From: JBJXFE01 sp046153875
GTDB taxonomy: Bacteria > Planctomycetota > Phycisphaerae > Phycisphaerales > UBA1924
DNA: 64,000 nt
Reading direction: 5' to 3'
NCBI GenBank assembly: GCA_046153875.1
Contig: JBJXFE010000008.1
Coordinates: 1-64,000, forward strand
Shown here: piece after piece, positions 18,349 through 26,763 of the stretch
How positions within the stretch are numbered: the stretch's first letter is position 1
Layout of the letters: every line of letters begins with the position of its first letter
Notes under the pieces: generated by a model
Seen by the model: only the letters and a program-made list of their open reading frames with translations
Told to the model about the DNA's origin: nothing
The model's database searches: none
Program-made: the position numbers and the translations under genes

Positions 18349-19391
18349 GGCAGCACCTCGTAGACGCGTTTCTTGGCCTCGGCGAGTGTGACGGGCATCT
18401 TGGCTCCCGCGGCCCGGATGTGCCCACCGCCGCCGAGCTTCTGCGCGAGGGCGTTGGCGTCGATCGCGTTCGCGGCTTCCTTGCTGCGGATGCTGATCTT
18501 GGTGACGTTCGTGCCGTGCGGGCCGGTGAAGGCCTCGGTGATCACGACGCTGACCATGACGCCGGTGACGGTGAGCGGGAGGTCCACGAAGCCGCCCGAG
18601 TCGGTCGGGGCGGCGCGGCTGTCGTGAAAATCCTGGAGGGTGAGGGTCATCACGGCGGCGCGGCCGTCGCGGAGCATCTCGAGGGAGGCCAGGGCGCGGG
18701 CCATGAGGGCGAGGCGCGACGCGCGGTTCTGCTGCTCGATCGCTTCGTAGAGGCGCGGGTGGTCGGCGCCGGCGGCGAGGAGGGAGGCGGCGTCGCGGAA
18801 GACGCGGGGGCTGACGTTCGAGTGGCGGAACCAGCCGGTGTCGGTGGCGACGCCGAGGTAGAGCGGCTCGGCGACGTCCCGCGGGAGGTCGTCGAGCCGC
18901 GGCTTGCCGAGCAGCAGGCGGCAGAGCTCGGCGGCGGGCTGGCAGACGGAGGCGCAGTCGGACTCGATCCAGCGGCGCGGGGCGACGTCGGGCTCACCGT
19001 GGGCGTGGTGGTCGATCACCGCGGTGATGCCGTGCCGCTCGCGCAGCCAGTCGGCTACGTCGTGGAGCTGCGTCCACGAGCCGGTGTCGAGGACGAGGAC
19101 GCCGTCGGGGGCCTCGGGGGGCAGACCGTGGGCGTCGATGACGCGGTGTTTCGTGGGGTTCGCAACCGCGGGGAGCCAGTCGGGCATCGGGCCGACGTAC
19201 CACGGGACGGCGTTGATCTTGAGGCGCGCCAGGGCGCGGGCGACACCGATGGTGGAGCCGACCGCATCGCCGTCGGGCTTGACGTGCGTGACCAGGACGA
19301 CAACGCGGCAGGTCTTGAGCCACGCGGCGATTTCGGCCAGCGTGGTGTTGGAACTCCAGGCGTCGTTCGTGTTGGACACGGGATGGTTCAA
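18345..19391 (-). CDS. DHH phosphoesterase, NrnA-type nano-RNase/pAp phosphatase
   Basis: 348 residues with the DHH catalytic set: THVKPDGDAVGS near residues 35-46, LVLDTGS, the IDHHAHG signature and LGVATDTGWFRHSN. The C-terminal DHHA1 domain ends in GGGGHIRAAG, the substrate-binding loop. NrnA-like enzymes degrade 2-5 nt RNAs and 3'-phosphoadenosine 5'-phosphate. The window also encodes two PAPS-using sulfotransferases that release pAp, so the second activity would be useful, though the genes are 24 kb apart. Start TTG 19391 overlaps the ribF stop (TTGA); no in-frame ATG is near the N terminus. Confidence 0.88.
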   Translation of the reverse strand: MNHPVSNTNDAWSSNTTLAEIAAWLKTCRVVVLVTHVKPDGDAVGSTIGVARALARLKINAVPWYVGPMPDWLPAVANPTKHRVIDAHGLPPEAPDGVLVLDTGSWTQLHDVADWLRERHGITAVIDHHAHGEPDVAPRRWIESDCASVCQPAAELCRLLLGKPRLDDLPRDVAEPLYLGVATDTGWFRHSNVSPRVFRDAASLLAAGADHPRLYEAIEQQNRASRLALMARALASLEMLRDGRAAVMTLTLQDFHDSRAAPTDSGGFVDLPLTVTGVMVSVVITEAFTGPHGTNVTKISIRSKEAANAIDANALAQKLGGGGHIRAAGAKMPVTLAEAKKRVYEVLP

Positions 19392-20398
19392 GCGGAGGCT
19401 CTTTCTGCACGTGCGGCGGGTGCGGCGGCCTGGTCGGACTCGGAGGTGATCGCGAGGGCTCGCACGGCGTCGCGGGCGATCTGGTCGGTGAGGTCGGCGA
19501 CGGACGCGAAACGTACCTGGTCGCGGATCCAGCCGAGCAGGTGGAGGCTGAGCCGCCAGCCATACTCGGGGAGGCCGGGCAGCGTGACGGGGCGCGGGTG
19601 GTTCGCGTCGAGCAGCACCGCCTCGACCGCGCGCTCGCGGTCGCCGAACGTGGGCTTGGTCCCGATGCTGATCGCGGCGGGGAAGCGCCGCCCGTCCTCG
19701 AGCCGGGCGATGCCCGCGTACACGCCGTCGCCGGGGGCGATGGTCTCGGCGCGAAGGTTGGCGGTGGACCAGCCGATGGTGCGGCCGCGGCGCTCGCCGC
19801 GCTCGACGAGGCCGTCGATCACGTGGGGGCGGCCGAGGAGCGACGCGGCGTCGCGGACACGCCCGTGTTCGAGCATCCAGCGCACAAGATTGCTCGACGC
19901 GGTGACGAGCGTGTGGTCGCAGAGCGCGACCTGCACGGGCTCGACGACCTCGACACGGAAACGGCTTTGCGGGTCGCGGGCCGTCCCGAGGGCCGCGAGT
20001 GTCCGGATGTCCCCCGCGCGGGCGCGGCCGAAGCGGAAATCCGGGCCCTCGACGAACGCGACGGGCGCGTACTCGCGGACGAGCCTGTCCACGAACTGCT
20101 CGGGCGACGAGTTGAGCGTGGCGTCGTCGGGGGTGAGGCGGACGACCTCGGCCGCGCCCAGGGCCCTGAGCAGGGCGGCCTTGCGGTCGAAGGTTGTGAT
20201 GCGGGCGGGCTCTGCCCCGGGCTTGAGGACCGTGAGGGGGTGGGGGTCGAAGGTGACGGCGATGACGCGCGTGGGAGGAGGGGCCGGGTTCGCCAGGTTC
20301 GCCAGGTTCGCCAGTTCATGGGCGCGGCGGATGAGCGCGGCATGCCCTGCGTGGACGCCGTCGAAGTTGCCGATGGTGATGACGGAGCGCGTGGGCAA
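19388..20398 (-). CDS. ribF: Bifunctional riboflavin kinase / FAD synthetase
   Basis: Makes FMN and then FAD from riboflavin. The N-terminal nucleotidyltransferase has IGNFDGVHAGH (residues 9-19) and TFDPHP; the C-terminal kinase has GVYAGIA, SIGTKPTFG and a usual RibF ending. 336 residues is standard. Residues LANLANLANP near position 30-39 come from three exact 9-bp repeats. The start appears to be TTG 20398, preceded by TACCCT six bases upstream. It heads a three-gene chain with nrnA and a DNA methyltransferase. No FMN riboswitch is visible. Confidence 0.94.
   Translation of the reverse strand: MPTRSVITIGNFDGVHAGHAALIRRAHELANLANLANPAPPPTRVIAVTFDPHPLTVLKPGAEPARITTFDRKAALLRALGAAEVVRLTPDDATLNSSPEQFVDRLVREYAPVAFVEGPDFRFGRARAGDIRTLAALGTARDPQSRFRVEVVEPVQVALCDHTLVTASSNLVRWMLEHGRVRDAASLLGRPHVIDGLVERGERRGRTIGWSTANLRAETIAPGDGVYAGIARLEDGRRFPAAISIGTKPTFGDRERAVEAVLLDANHPRPVTLPGLPEYGWRLSLHLLGWIRDQVRFASVADLTDQIARDAVRALAITSESDQAAAPAARAERASA
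20288..20314. repeat. Three exact 9-bp repeats inside ribF
   Basis: GTTCGCCAG occurs three times in tandem at 20288-20296, 20297-20305 and 20306-20314. Because the unit is 9 bp, copy-number change adds or removes Leu-Ala-Asn without shifting the frame. It lies in a loop just after the HAGHAALIRRAHE helix. Confidence 0.75.
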
Positions 20399-20404
20399 GG
20401 GGTA

Positions 20405-20410
20405 AGGGTA
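20405..20410 (-). promoter_or_regulatory. -10 box TACCCT of ribF
   Basis: Minus-strand TACCCT, six bases, then TTG 20398, with no Shine-Dalgarno. It supports an otherwise doubtful TTG start. Confidence 0.4.
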
Positions 20411-20448
20411 GGTGGCGGGAGCGCGACTGGGGCGCGGGGCGCGATTCC

Positions 20449-20454
20449 TATACT
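20449..20454 (+). promoter_or_regulatory. -10 box TATACT of putA
   Basis: TATACT is the closest match to TATAAT in the window. It lies 27 bases before ATG 20482 (18 before GTG 20473), so putA would have a short leader instead of none. It points away from the ribF promoter at 20405. Confidence 0.45.
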
Positions 20455-20481
20455 CCCGCCCGCACCCCGCGAGTGTTCTTC

Positions 20482-23400
20482 ATGGCGTTGTTCCGGCGCA
20501 AGCCCGTCTCTTCGGCCGCACCATCTCCGAAGACCGTCGTTGAGGTCTCGCCGAACCCCGCATCTTCCGCGGGCGATCTCGAGGCGCGCATCCTCGAGGT
20601 CGGCACGGACCTGCTGACGCGGGCCCGCGGGCACAAGGCGGGGATCTTCTCCAAGCAGTTCTACTCCGACGCCCTGATGGAATGGTCCATGAAGGACCCG
20701 GCCTTCAAGGTGCAGATGTTCCGCTTCGTGGACACCTTCCCGATGCTCAAGTCTGCGGAGGCGATCCACGACCACCTGGACGACTACCTCTCGCAGCCCG
20801 GAGTGACCGTGCCCGGGGTGATCTCGGCCGCGCTGAAGGCGGGGAAGCTGCTCAAGTCGGCGTCGGCGGCGGTGATCGGCAAGCAGATCACGGGGATGGC
20901 GTCGAAGTTCATCGCGGGGACGGACGCGGCGTCGGCCCTGCCGGGGCTGCGGGCGCTGTGGAACGACGGGATCGGTTTCAGCGTGGATCTGCTTGGTGAG
21001 GCGTGCGTGTCGGACGCCGAGGCGGACCAGTACCGGGATCGCTACCTGGACCTGATCCGCAACCTGCCGGCGCAGGTCGCGTCGTGGCCCGCGAACCCGC
21101 GGCTGGAGTCGGATCACCTGGGGGCGATTCCGCGTGTGAACGTGTCGGTGAAGATCAGCTCGCTCTCGGCGCGGTGCGACCCGATCGACACGGACGGGTC
21201 GATCCGGGACCTGATGCGGAGATTGGAGCCGATCCTCGAGACCGCGCGGGACGGGGGCGTGTTCGTCAACTTCGACATGGAGCAGGCGGCGCTGAAAGAC
21301 CTGACGCTCGAGCTGTTCATGCGGTGCGTCGAGAGGCTGGGCGCGGGGACCGGCGCCGCGAACGTAGGAAAGCCGTTCCATGCCGGGCTGGCGATGCAGG
21401 CATACTTGAAGTCGGGCGTCGAGGATGCGCGCCGTGTGTGCGACTGGGCCCGGGCGAAGAGCCAGGTGGTCACGGTGCGGCTCGTCAAGGGAGCGTACTG
21501 GGACTACGAGACGATCAACGCCGAGATGCGCGGGTGGCCGTGCCCGGTGTGGCCGGTGAAGTGGCAGACGGACGAGTGCTTCGAACGGATGTCGCGGGTG
21601 TTCCTGGACGCCTCGCCCGGCTCGGGGAACCCTGCCGGCGTCAAGCTGGCGCTGGGCTCGCACAACGCGCGGTCGATCGCCGCGGCTCTTGCGTATGCGG
21701 AGTCGCGGGGGCTGCCCCCGGCGGCCGTCGAGCTGCAGATGCTCCACGGCATGGCGGACCAGCTCAAGCACGCGGGCGTGGAGCGGGGGCTGCGGATCCG
21801 CGAGTACGTGCCGGTAGGCGAGATGATCCCGGGGATGGCGTACCTGGTGCGGCGGCTGCTGGAAAACACGTCGAACGAGTCGTGGCTGAAGGCGGGGTTC
21901 CTCGATAACGCGGACACGGGGGCGCTGCTGGCGCGGCCGCACGCGGCGAAGGGGGCGGACGCGGCGAAGCCCGATCTGCTGTCGATCGCGCCGGAGCGGC
22001 ACGCGCTCTCGGCGGCGGTGGCGGCGGTCGGCGACGGGCGGGCGTTCGTCAACGAGCCGTTCCGGGATTTTTCGCACCGGCCGGTGCGCGAGGCGTTCGC
22101 GGCGGCCGTGGCGGGGGCGACGGTGCCGAGGGTCGCCAACGACACGACGGTTGAGCGGGCGGGACGCATGGTGGGCGATGCAGGCGCCGCGTTCGGGGCG
22201 TGGCGCGACGCGGAGCCGGAGCGACGGGCGCGGGTGCTGGTCCGTGCGGCGGCGCTGATGCGCCAGCAGCGCGACGGGCTCGCGGGCGTGATGATCAAGG
22301 AATCCGGCAAAACCTGGCGCGAGGCGGACGCCGACGTCTGCGAGGCGATCGATTTCTGCGAGTTTTACGCCCGGTGTGCCGTGCCGATGTTCCGGCGCGA
22401 GCGGATGGGGCGGTTCATCGGGGAGCTCGACGAGCAGTGGTACCAGGCGCGCGGCGTCGCGGTGGTGATCGCGCCGTGGAACTTCCCGCTGGCGATCTGC
22501 ACAGGCATGACGGTGGCGGCGCTGGTGACGGGGAACACGGTGATCGTGAAGCCCGCGGAGCAGACGCCGGGCATCGCGAAGGTGATGCACGACATCCTCA
22601 TCGAGGCGATGGAGGCGGAGGGGTTTTCGCCCGACGAGTCGTCGAGGGTGCTGCAGTTCTGCCCCGCGCCGGGGGAGACGACCGGGGCGGCGCTGGTGCG
22701 CGACCCGGGCGTGGCGGTGATCGCGTTCACGGGGTCGCGCGACGTGGGGCTGGACATCCTGCACGCGGCGTCGCCGCCGTCGCCGTTTGAATCTGCGGCG
22801 GCGCGTGCGGCCGTCGGATCGCTCGGGCACGTCAAGAAGGTCGTCTGCGAGATGGGCGGCAAGAACGCGGTGGTCATCGATACGTCGGCGGACCTCGACG
22901 AGGCGGTGCTCGCGGTGCGGCACTCGGCGTTCGGGTTCCAGGGGCAGAAGTGCTCCGCGTGCTCGCGGGTGATCGTCGTCGATCCCGCGGGGGAGGAAGG
23001 CCCGGCGATCCGCGCGTTCGTCAGGCGGTTTGTGGAGGCGACGCGGTCGCTCACGGTCGGCGATCCGACGCTGCCGGGGACGGACGTGGGCCCGGTGATC
23101 GACGCGGAGGCGAAGGAGAAGATCGAGCGGTACGTCGCGACGGCGCAGAAAGAGGGCTGCCGCCTCGAACTCGCCGTTCCCGCTCCCGCCGGCCAACCGC
23201 CTATCGCCCATCGAACATCGCCGTTCGTCGGGCCGCACATCTTCAGCGGCGTGAAGCCGACGCACACGCTCGCGCGCGAGGAGGTCTTCGGCCCGCTGGT
23301 CGCGGTGATGCACGCGGCGACCTTCGGCGATGCGCTGGCGATCGCCACCGGCTCGGCGTACAGGCTCACCGGCGGCGTCTTTACGCGAAAACCGGCGCAC

Positions 23401-23610
23401 ATCGAGCGGGCGAAGCGCGAGTTCCGGGTTGGGAACCTGTACATCAACCGCGGGATCACGGGGGCGCTGGTGGCGCGTCAGCCGTTCGGCGGGTTCGGGA
23501 TGTCCGGAGTCGGGTCGAAGGCGGGCGGGAGGGACTATCTGCTGCAGTTCGTCGAGCCGCGGGCGTGCGCGGAGAACACGCTGCGCCGCGGGTTCGCGCC
23601 GGAGCTCTGA
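20482..23610 (+). CDS. putA: Bifunctional proline dehydrogenase / glutamate semialdehyde dehydrogenase
   Basis: Oxidises proline to glutamate through P5C. Of about 1042 residues, roughly 40-460 form the FAD-dependent proline dehydrogenase barrel (VNVSVKISSLSARCDP, VFVNFDMEQAALKDLT, VRLVKGAYWDYE, LRIREYVPVGEMIPGMAYLVRRLLENTSN). From about 500 on is an aldehyde dehydrogenase: APWNFPLAI, GNTVIVKPAEQTP, FTGSRDVG, the general base in CEMGGKNAVVI and the nucleophile Cys in GQKCSACSR. There is no N-terminal ribbon-helix-helix, so it is not the DNA-binding trifunctional type. ATG 20482 is preferred; GTG 20473 adds three residues. Confidence 0.95.
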   Translation: MALFRRKPVSSAAPSPKTVVEVSPNPASSAGDLEARILEVGTDLLTRARGHKAGIFSKQFYSDALMEWSMKDPAFKVQMFRFVDTFPMLKSAEAIHDHLDDYLSQPGVTVPGVISAALKAGKLLKSASAAVIGKQITGMASKFIAGTDAASALPGLRALWNDGIGFSVDLLGEACVSDAEADQYRDRYLDLIRNLPAQVASWPANPRLESDHLGAIPRVNVSVKISSLSARCDPIDTDGSIRDLMRRLEPILETARDGGVFVNFDMEQAALKDLTLELFMRCVERLGAGTGAANVGKPFHAGLAMQAYLKSGVEDARRVCDWARAKSQVVTVRLVKGAYWDYETINAEMRGWPCPVWPVKWQTDECFERMSRVFLDASPGSGNPAGVKLALGSHNARSIAAALAYAESRGLPPAAVELQMLHGMADQLKHAGVERGLRIREYVPVGEMIPGMAYLVRRLLENTSNESWLKAGFLDNADTGALLARPHAAKGADAAKPDLLSIAPERHALSAAVAAVGDGRAFVNEPFRDFSHRPVREAFAAAVAGATVPRVANDTTVERAGRMVGDAGAAFGAWRDAEPERRARVLVRAAALMRQQRDGLAGVMIKESGKTWREADADVCEAIDFCEFYARCAVPMFRRERMGRFIGELDEQWYQARGVAVVIAPWNFPLAICTGMTVAALVTGNTVIVKPAEQTPGIAKVMHDILIEAMEAEGFSPDESSRVLQFCPAPGETTGAALVRDPGVAVIAFTGSRDVGLDILHAASPPSPFESAAARAAVGSLGHVKKVVCEMGGKNAVVIDTSADLDEAVLAVRHSAFGFQGQKCSACSRVIVVDPAGEEGPAIRAFVRRFVEATRSLTVGDPTLPGTDVGPVIDAEAKEKIERYVATAQKEGCRLELAVPAPAGQPPIAHRTSPFVGPHIFSGVKPTHTLAREEVFGPLVAVMHAATFGDALAIATGSAYRLTGGVFTRKPAHIERAKREFRVGNLYINRGITGALVARQPFGGFGMSGVGSKAGGRDYLLQFVEPRACAENTLRRGFAPEL

Positions 23611-23655
23611 GCGATCCGGGCCCGGCGGCGCGGGCATTGCCCGGCGCGCGCGGTC

Positions 23656-23661
23656 TACACT
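23656..23661 (+). promoter_or_regulatory. -10 box TACACT of the methyltransferase gene
   Basis: TACACT is followed by eight bases and ATG 23670, without a ribosome site. Leaderless or near-leaderless start is likely. Confidence 0.45.
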
Positions 23662-23669
23662 CGCCCCCG

Positions 23670-24527
23670 ATGCCGCGACGTGCTCCGAAGCCGCTGCCCG
23701 ATCCGTTCGTTCTGTATCAGCGCGCGGTGCAGGAGCCCGACGCCGAGGTGGATTTCATCGACGCGGAGTTCCGGCGGCTGCGCCGGCGGACGCCGGCGCG
23801 GCTGCGCGAGGACTTCTGCGGGACGGGACAGGTCTGCTGCTCCTGGGCGCTGCGCCGCCGGGTCAACGAGGCGGTGGGGCTGGACCTGGACCGCGTGACG
23901 CTGGACTGGGGCTTGGCGCGGAACGTGGCGAAGCTCAGGCCCGCGACGCGCGAGCGCGTAAGCCTGCTGCGGCGGGACGTGCTCCGTCCGTGGAAGGTCC
24001 TGGCGGGAGAGCGCGTCGGCCCGCGCGGCGCGGGCGCGTGGGGGCGGATGGACGTGGTGTACGCCGGGAACTTCTCGTGGTGGGTGTTCCATACGCGGCG
24101 CGACCTGCTCGCGTACTTCCGCGGGGTGCGTCGCTCGCTGGTGCGCGACGGCCTGTTTGTGCTCGACATCATGGGCGGGTGGGAAGTGACGCGCGAGCAG
24201 CGCGAGCGTTGGGCGATCGGCGGGGCGAAGCGCGGGTTCACTTACCAGTGGCACCAGGAGAAGTTCGACCCGGTCACGGCCCGTGCGACGTGCCACATCG
24301 GGTTCAAGCTGCGCGATGGGCGGCGGATGCCCCGGGCGTTCACCTACGACTGGCGGGTGTGGACGGTCCGCGAAACTCGGGACGCCCTCGCGGACGCGGG
24401 GTTCACGCGGACCACGGTGTACTGGGAGGGGGACGATCGCAAGGGCGGGGGGAACGGAGTGTTCAGGCCGACGGAGCGGGGCGAGGCGTGCGCGTCGTTC
24501 ATCGCGTACATCGTGGCGGAGCGGTGA
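23670..24527 (+). CDS. Class I SAM-dependent methyltransferase, substrate unknown
   Basis: 285 residues. The AdoMet-binding motif takes the form LREDFCGTGQVCCSWA (near residues 47-62), followed by AVGLDLDRVTLDWG and a motif IV region DVVYAGNFSWWVF. The end of the fold (FIAYIVAER) is normal. The Glu-Asp-Phe-Cys-Gly-Thr-Gly version of motif I marks a family I recognise only as uncharacterised bacterial methyltransferases. The frame is open upstream through the putA tail, but ATG 23670 matches the -10 box and the domain start. Its substrate cannot be inferred. Confidence 0.82.
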   Translation: MPRRAPKPLPDPFVLYQRAVQEPDAEVDFIDAEFRRLRRRTPARLREDFCGTGQVCCSWALRRRVNEAVGLDLDRVTLDWGLARNVAKLRPATRERVSLLRRDVLRPWKVLAGERVGPRGAGAWGRMDVVYAGNFSWWVFHTRRDLLAYFRGVRRSLVRDGLFVLDIMGGWEVTREQRERWAIGGAKRGFTYQWHQEKFDPVTARATCHIGFKLRDGRRMPRAFTYDWRVWTVRETRDALADAGFTRTTVYWEGDDRKGGGNGVFRPTERGEACASFIAYIVAER

Positions 24528-24558
24528 GCTTCGGGCGGGTGGCGGTGGGGGCGCGGCA

Positions 24559-24564
24559 TATCCT
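24559..24564 (+). promoter_or_regulatory. -10 box TATCCT of the prenyl synthase gene
   Basis: TATCCT, five bases, then ATG 24570. No Shine-Dalgarno is present in the 42-base gap after the methyltransferase gene. Confidence 0.4.
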
Positions 24565-24569
24565 TGGCG

Positions 24570-25598
24570 ATGGCCTCGCTGCTCGGCATTCCGGCCTCGT
24601 TGGCGTCGCTTCAGGCGCGGATCGACGGGGCGTTGGCGCGCGTCGAGCGGCGCTTTGACGCGCAGCTCGCCTCGGACCTGCCGCCCGTGTCGCGGCTCGT
24701 CGCTCACGTCGAGCACTACCGGGGCAAGATGCTGCGTCCGACGCTGGTCATGGCGTGCGGGCTGGCGGGGGGGCGGGGCACGGAGCCCGAGCTGACCGAC
24801 GCGCACGCGACGATCGCCGCTGTGTGCGAGATGGTCCACATGGCCACGCTGGTGCACGACGACGTGCTGGACGACGCGGACACGCGGCGGCGCGGGCGGA
24901 CGGTCAATCGGCTGTACGGCAACGAGGCGGCCGTCATCCTCGGCGACTACCTGATCGCGTCGGCGTATCACCTGTGCTCGCAGCTCGATTCGCAGGCGGC
25001 CGCGCTCCTCATCGGGCGGGTGAGCATGACGACGTGCGCGGGGGAACTGCTCCAGCTCGACCATCGGGGTGACTTCTCCCTTGACGAGCCGGCGTACTTC
25101 GAGATCGTGCAGCGCAAGACCGCGGCGCTGATCTCCGCGGCGTGCCGGCTCGGGGCGTGGGCCTCGGGCGCCGACGAGGAGGCGTGCCTGCGGCTGGAGC
25201 GCTTCGGGCGCGACACGGGCGTGGCGTTCCAGATTCAGGACGACGTGCTCGACCTGGTCGGCGACGAGGCGGTCGTGGGCAAGAGCACGGGCAAGGACCT
25301 GGAAAAGGGCAAGCTGACGCTGCCGATCATTCTGCACCTGAACGGGTGCTCGCCGGTGGAACGGGGGCGGTCGCTGCTGCTGCTGGAGCGGGCGAGCGGG
25401 GCGGACGCGGCGGGGCGGCGCGAGGCCGCGGCGCGGCTTGTCGCCAGGCTGGAATCGACGGGCTCGATCGGCGAGGCGCGCCGGTGCGCGGCCAACCTGG
25501 TCGAGCGGGCCAAGGGCGAGCTCGCGGGTCTGCCCGAGTCGCCGGCGCGGCTGTACCTGCTCGCGATGGCCGACGCGCTGGTGAACCGGGCGGTGTAG
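24570..25598 (+). CDS. Polyprenyl diphosphate synthase
   Basis: Long-chain trans-prenyltransferase of 342 residues that builds the isoprenoid side chain of quinones. Both aspartate-rich motifs are present: HDDVLDDADTRR (D97, D98, D101) and QIQDDVLDLVGDE near residue 215. GKMLRPTLV matches the KxxRP substrate loop and GKSTGKDLEKGKLTLPII follows the second motif. Small residues before the first motif (MATLV) fit hepta- to decaprenyl products, as in IspB or HepT. It is followed after 37 bases by asd on the same strand. Confidence 0.93.
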   Translation: MASLLGIPASLASLQARIDGALARVERRFDAQLASDLPPVSRLVAHVEHYRGKMLRPTLVMACGLAGGRGTEPELTDAHATIAAVCEMVHMATLVHDDVLDDADTRRRGRTVNRLYGNEAAVILGDYLIASAYHLCSQLDSQAAALLIGRVSMTTCAGELLQLDHRGDFSLDEPAYFEIVQRKTAALISAACRLGAWASGADEEACLRLERFGRDTGVAFQIQDDVLDLVGDEAVVGKSTGKDLEKGKLTLPIILHLNGCSPVERGRSLLLLERASGADAAGRREAAARLVARLESTGSIGEARRCAANLVERAKGELAGLPESPARLYLLAMADALVNRAV

Positions 25599-25635
25599 GC
25601 GGGGCGTGCGTGGGCGCATGATGGTCGAGGAGCCG

Positions 25636-26682
25636 ATGGGTCCGAATCCGAACATCGCGGTCGTCGGAGCCACCGGGGCGGTGGGGCGGGAGTGTCTCTC
25701 GATCCTGGAGCAGCGTCGGTTCCCGCACGGGGCCATCCGGGTGCTCGCTTCGGCCCGCTCCGCGGGCACGGCGATTCGCTATCGCGGGCGTGAACTCCGC
25801 GTGGAAGAGCTGGGCGATCGGTCGTTCGACGGTTGCGGGATCGTGTTTTTCGCAGCGGGGTCGGACACGAGCAAGGCGTTCGCGCCGCGGGCGGTGGCGG
25901 CGGGGGCCGTAGCGATCGACAAGTCTTCGGCGCACCGCATGGCGCCGGGTGTGCCGCTCGTGATCCCGGAGATCAACGGCGACCTGCTCGGGCCGCTGCG
26001 CGAGGAACCCGGCATCGTGGCGGTGCCGAACTGTTCGACGATCGTGATGCTCGTGCCGCTCGAGCCGCTCCGCCGGGCGTTCGGCGTCGAGCGGATCATC
26101 GTGTCCACGTACCAGGCGGCGTCCGGGGCCGGTGCGGCCGCGATGGATGAGCTGCGCGAGCAGACGCGGTCGGTGCTGGCCGGAGGGTCGGCGACGCCGC
26201 GGGTCTTCAAGGAGCCGTGCGCGTTCAACGTGTTCAGCCACGACTCCGCGATGGACCCCGTGACGGGGTACAACGGGGAAGAGTCGAAGATGGCGGGCGA
26301 GGCGCGGCGGATCTGGAACGACCCGTCGGTGCGCGTGAACGCGACGTGCGTGCGGGTCGGCGTGCTACGCGGGCACTCGGAGTCGATCCACGTCACGCTC
26401 AGGACGCCCGCGACCGAGCGGCAGGTGCGCGACGCACTCGCGGGCGGGGAGAGCGTGCGGCTCGTGGACGATCGCGCGGGCAACAGCTTCCCGACGCCCC
26501 TGAAGGCGACCGGGGGCGACGACGTGTTGGTCGGCCGGCTGCGCCCGGATGAGACGCTCGATCCGGTGAGGCGCGGCGGCGACACGCTGTGGCGTGCGTT
26601 CAACCTCTTTGTGTCCGGTGATCAGCTCCGGATCGGGGCGGCGTTGACGGCGGTGAAGATCGCTGAACGGTTGATCGCGTAG
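25636..26682 (+). CDS. asd: Aspartate-semialdehyde dehydrogenase
   Basis: Reduces aspartyl phosphate to the semialdehyde for lysine, threonine, methionine and diaminopimelate synthesis. NIAVVGATGAVGRECLSIL is the NADP-binding start, VPNCSTI holds the catalytic Cys, and GHSESIHVTL carries the catalytic His region. About 348 residues, normal. Starts are possible at GTG 25606, ATG 25618, 25621 or 25636; the last is chosen because GAGGAG lies 3-9 bases before it and the family N terminus begins almost at once. A strong terminator follows. Confidence 0.95.
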   Translation: MGPNPNIAVVGATGAVGRECLSILEQRRFPHGAIRVLASARSAGTAIRYRGRELRVEELGDRSFDGCGIVFFAAGSDTSKAFAPRAVAAGAVAIDKSSAHRMAPGVPLVIPEINGDLLGPLREEPGIVAVPNCSTIVMLVPLEPLRRAFGVERIIVSTYQAASGAGAAAMDELREQTRSVLAGGSATPRVFKEPCAFNVFSHDSAMDPVTGYNGEESKMAGEARRIWNDPSVRVNATCVRVGVLRGHSESIHVTLRTPATERQVRDALAGGESVRLVDDRAGNSFPTPLKATGGDDVLVGRLRPDETLDPVRRGGDTLWRAFNLFVSGDQLRIGAALTAVKIAERLIA

Positions 26683-26703
26683 CGGGGGCTCAAGGCAACG
26701 AAG

Positions 26704-26731
26704 AAGCCCGGGGACTCGGGTCCCCGGGCTT
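26704..26731. terminator. Bidirectional intrinsic terminator between asd and dockerin gene
   Basis: AAGCCCGGGGA (26704-26714) and TCCCCGGGCTT (26721-26731) form a perfect 11-bp stem with the six-base loop CTCGGG. It sits between two converging genes. The right side is followed by GGTTGTTTC; the AAG/CTT ends give short A/T edges on both strands. Confidence 0.85.
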
Positions 26732-26763
26732 GGTTGTTTCGGCTCTTCGTCGCTCGTCTGTTC

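Noticed and set aside
19819..23637. 1272-codon open frame on the minus strand opposite putA
   Set aside because: Arg/His/Pro-rich composition typical of the complement of a G+C-rich gene; putA on the plus strand has all catalytic motifs.
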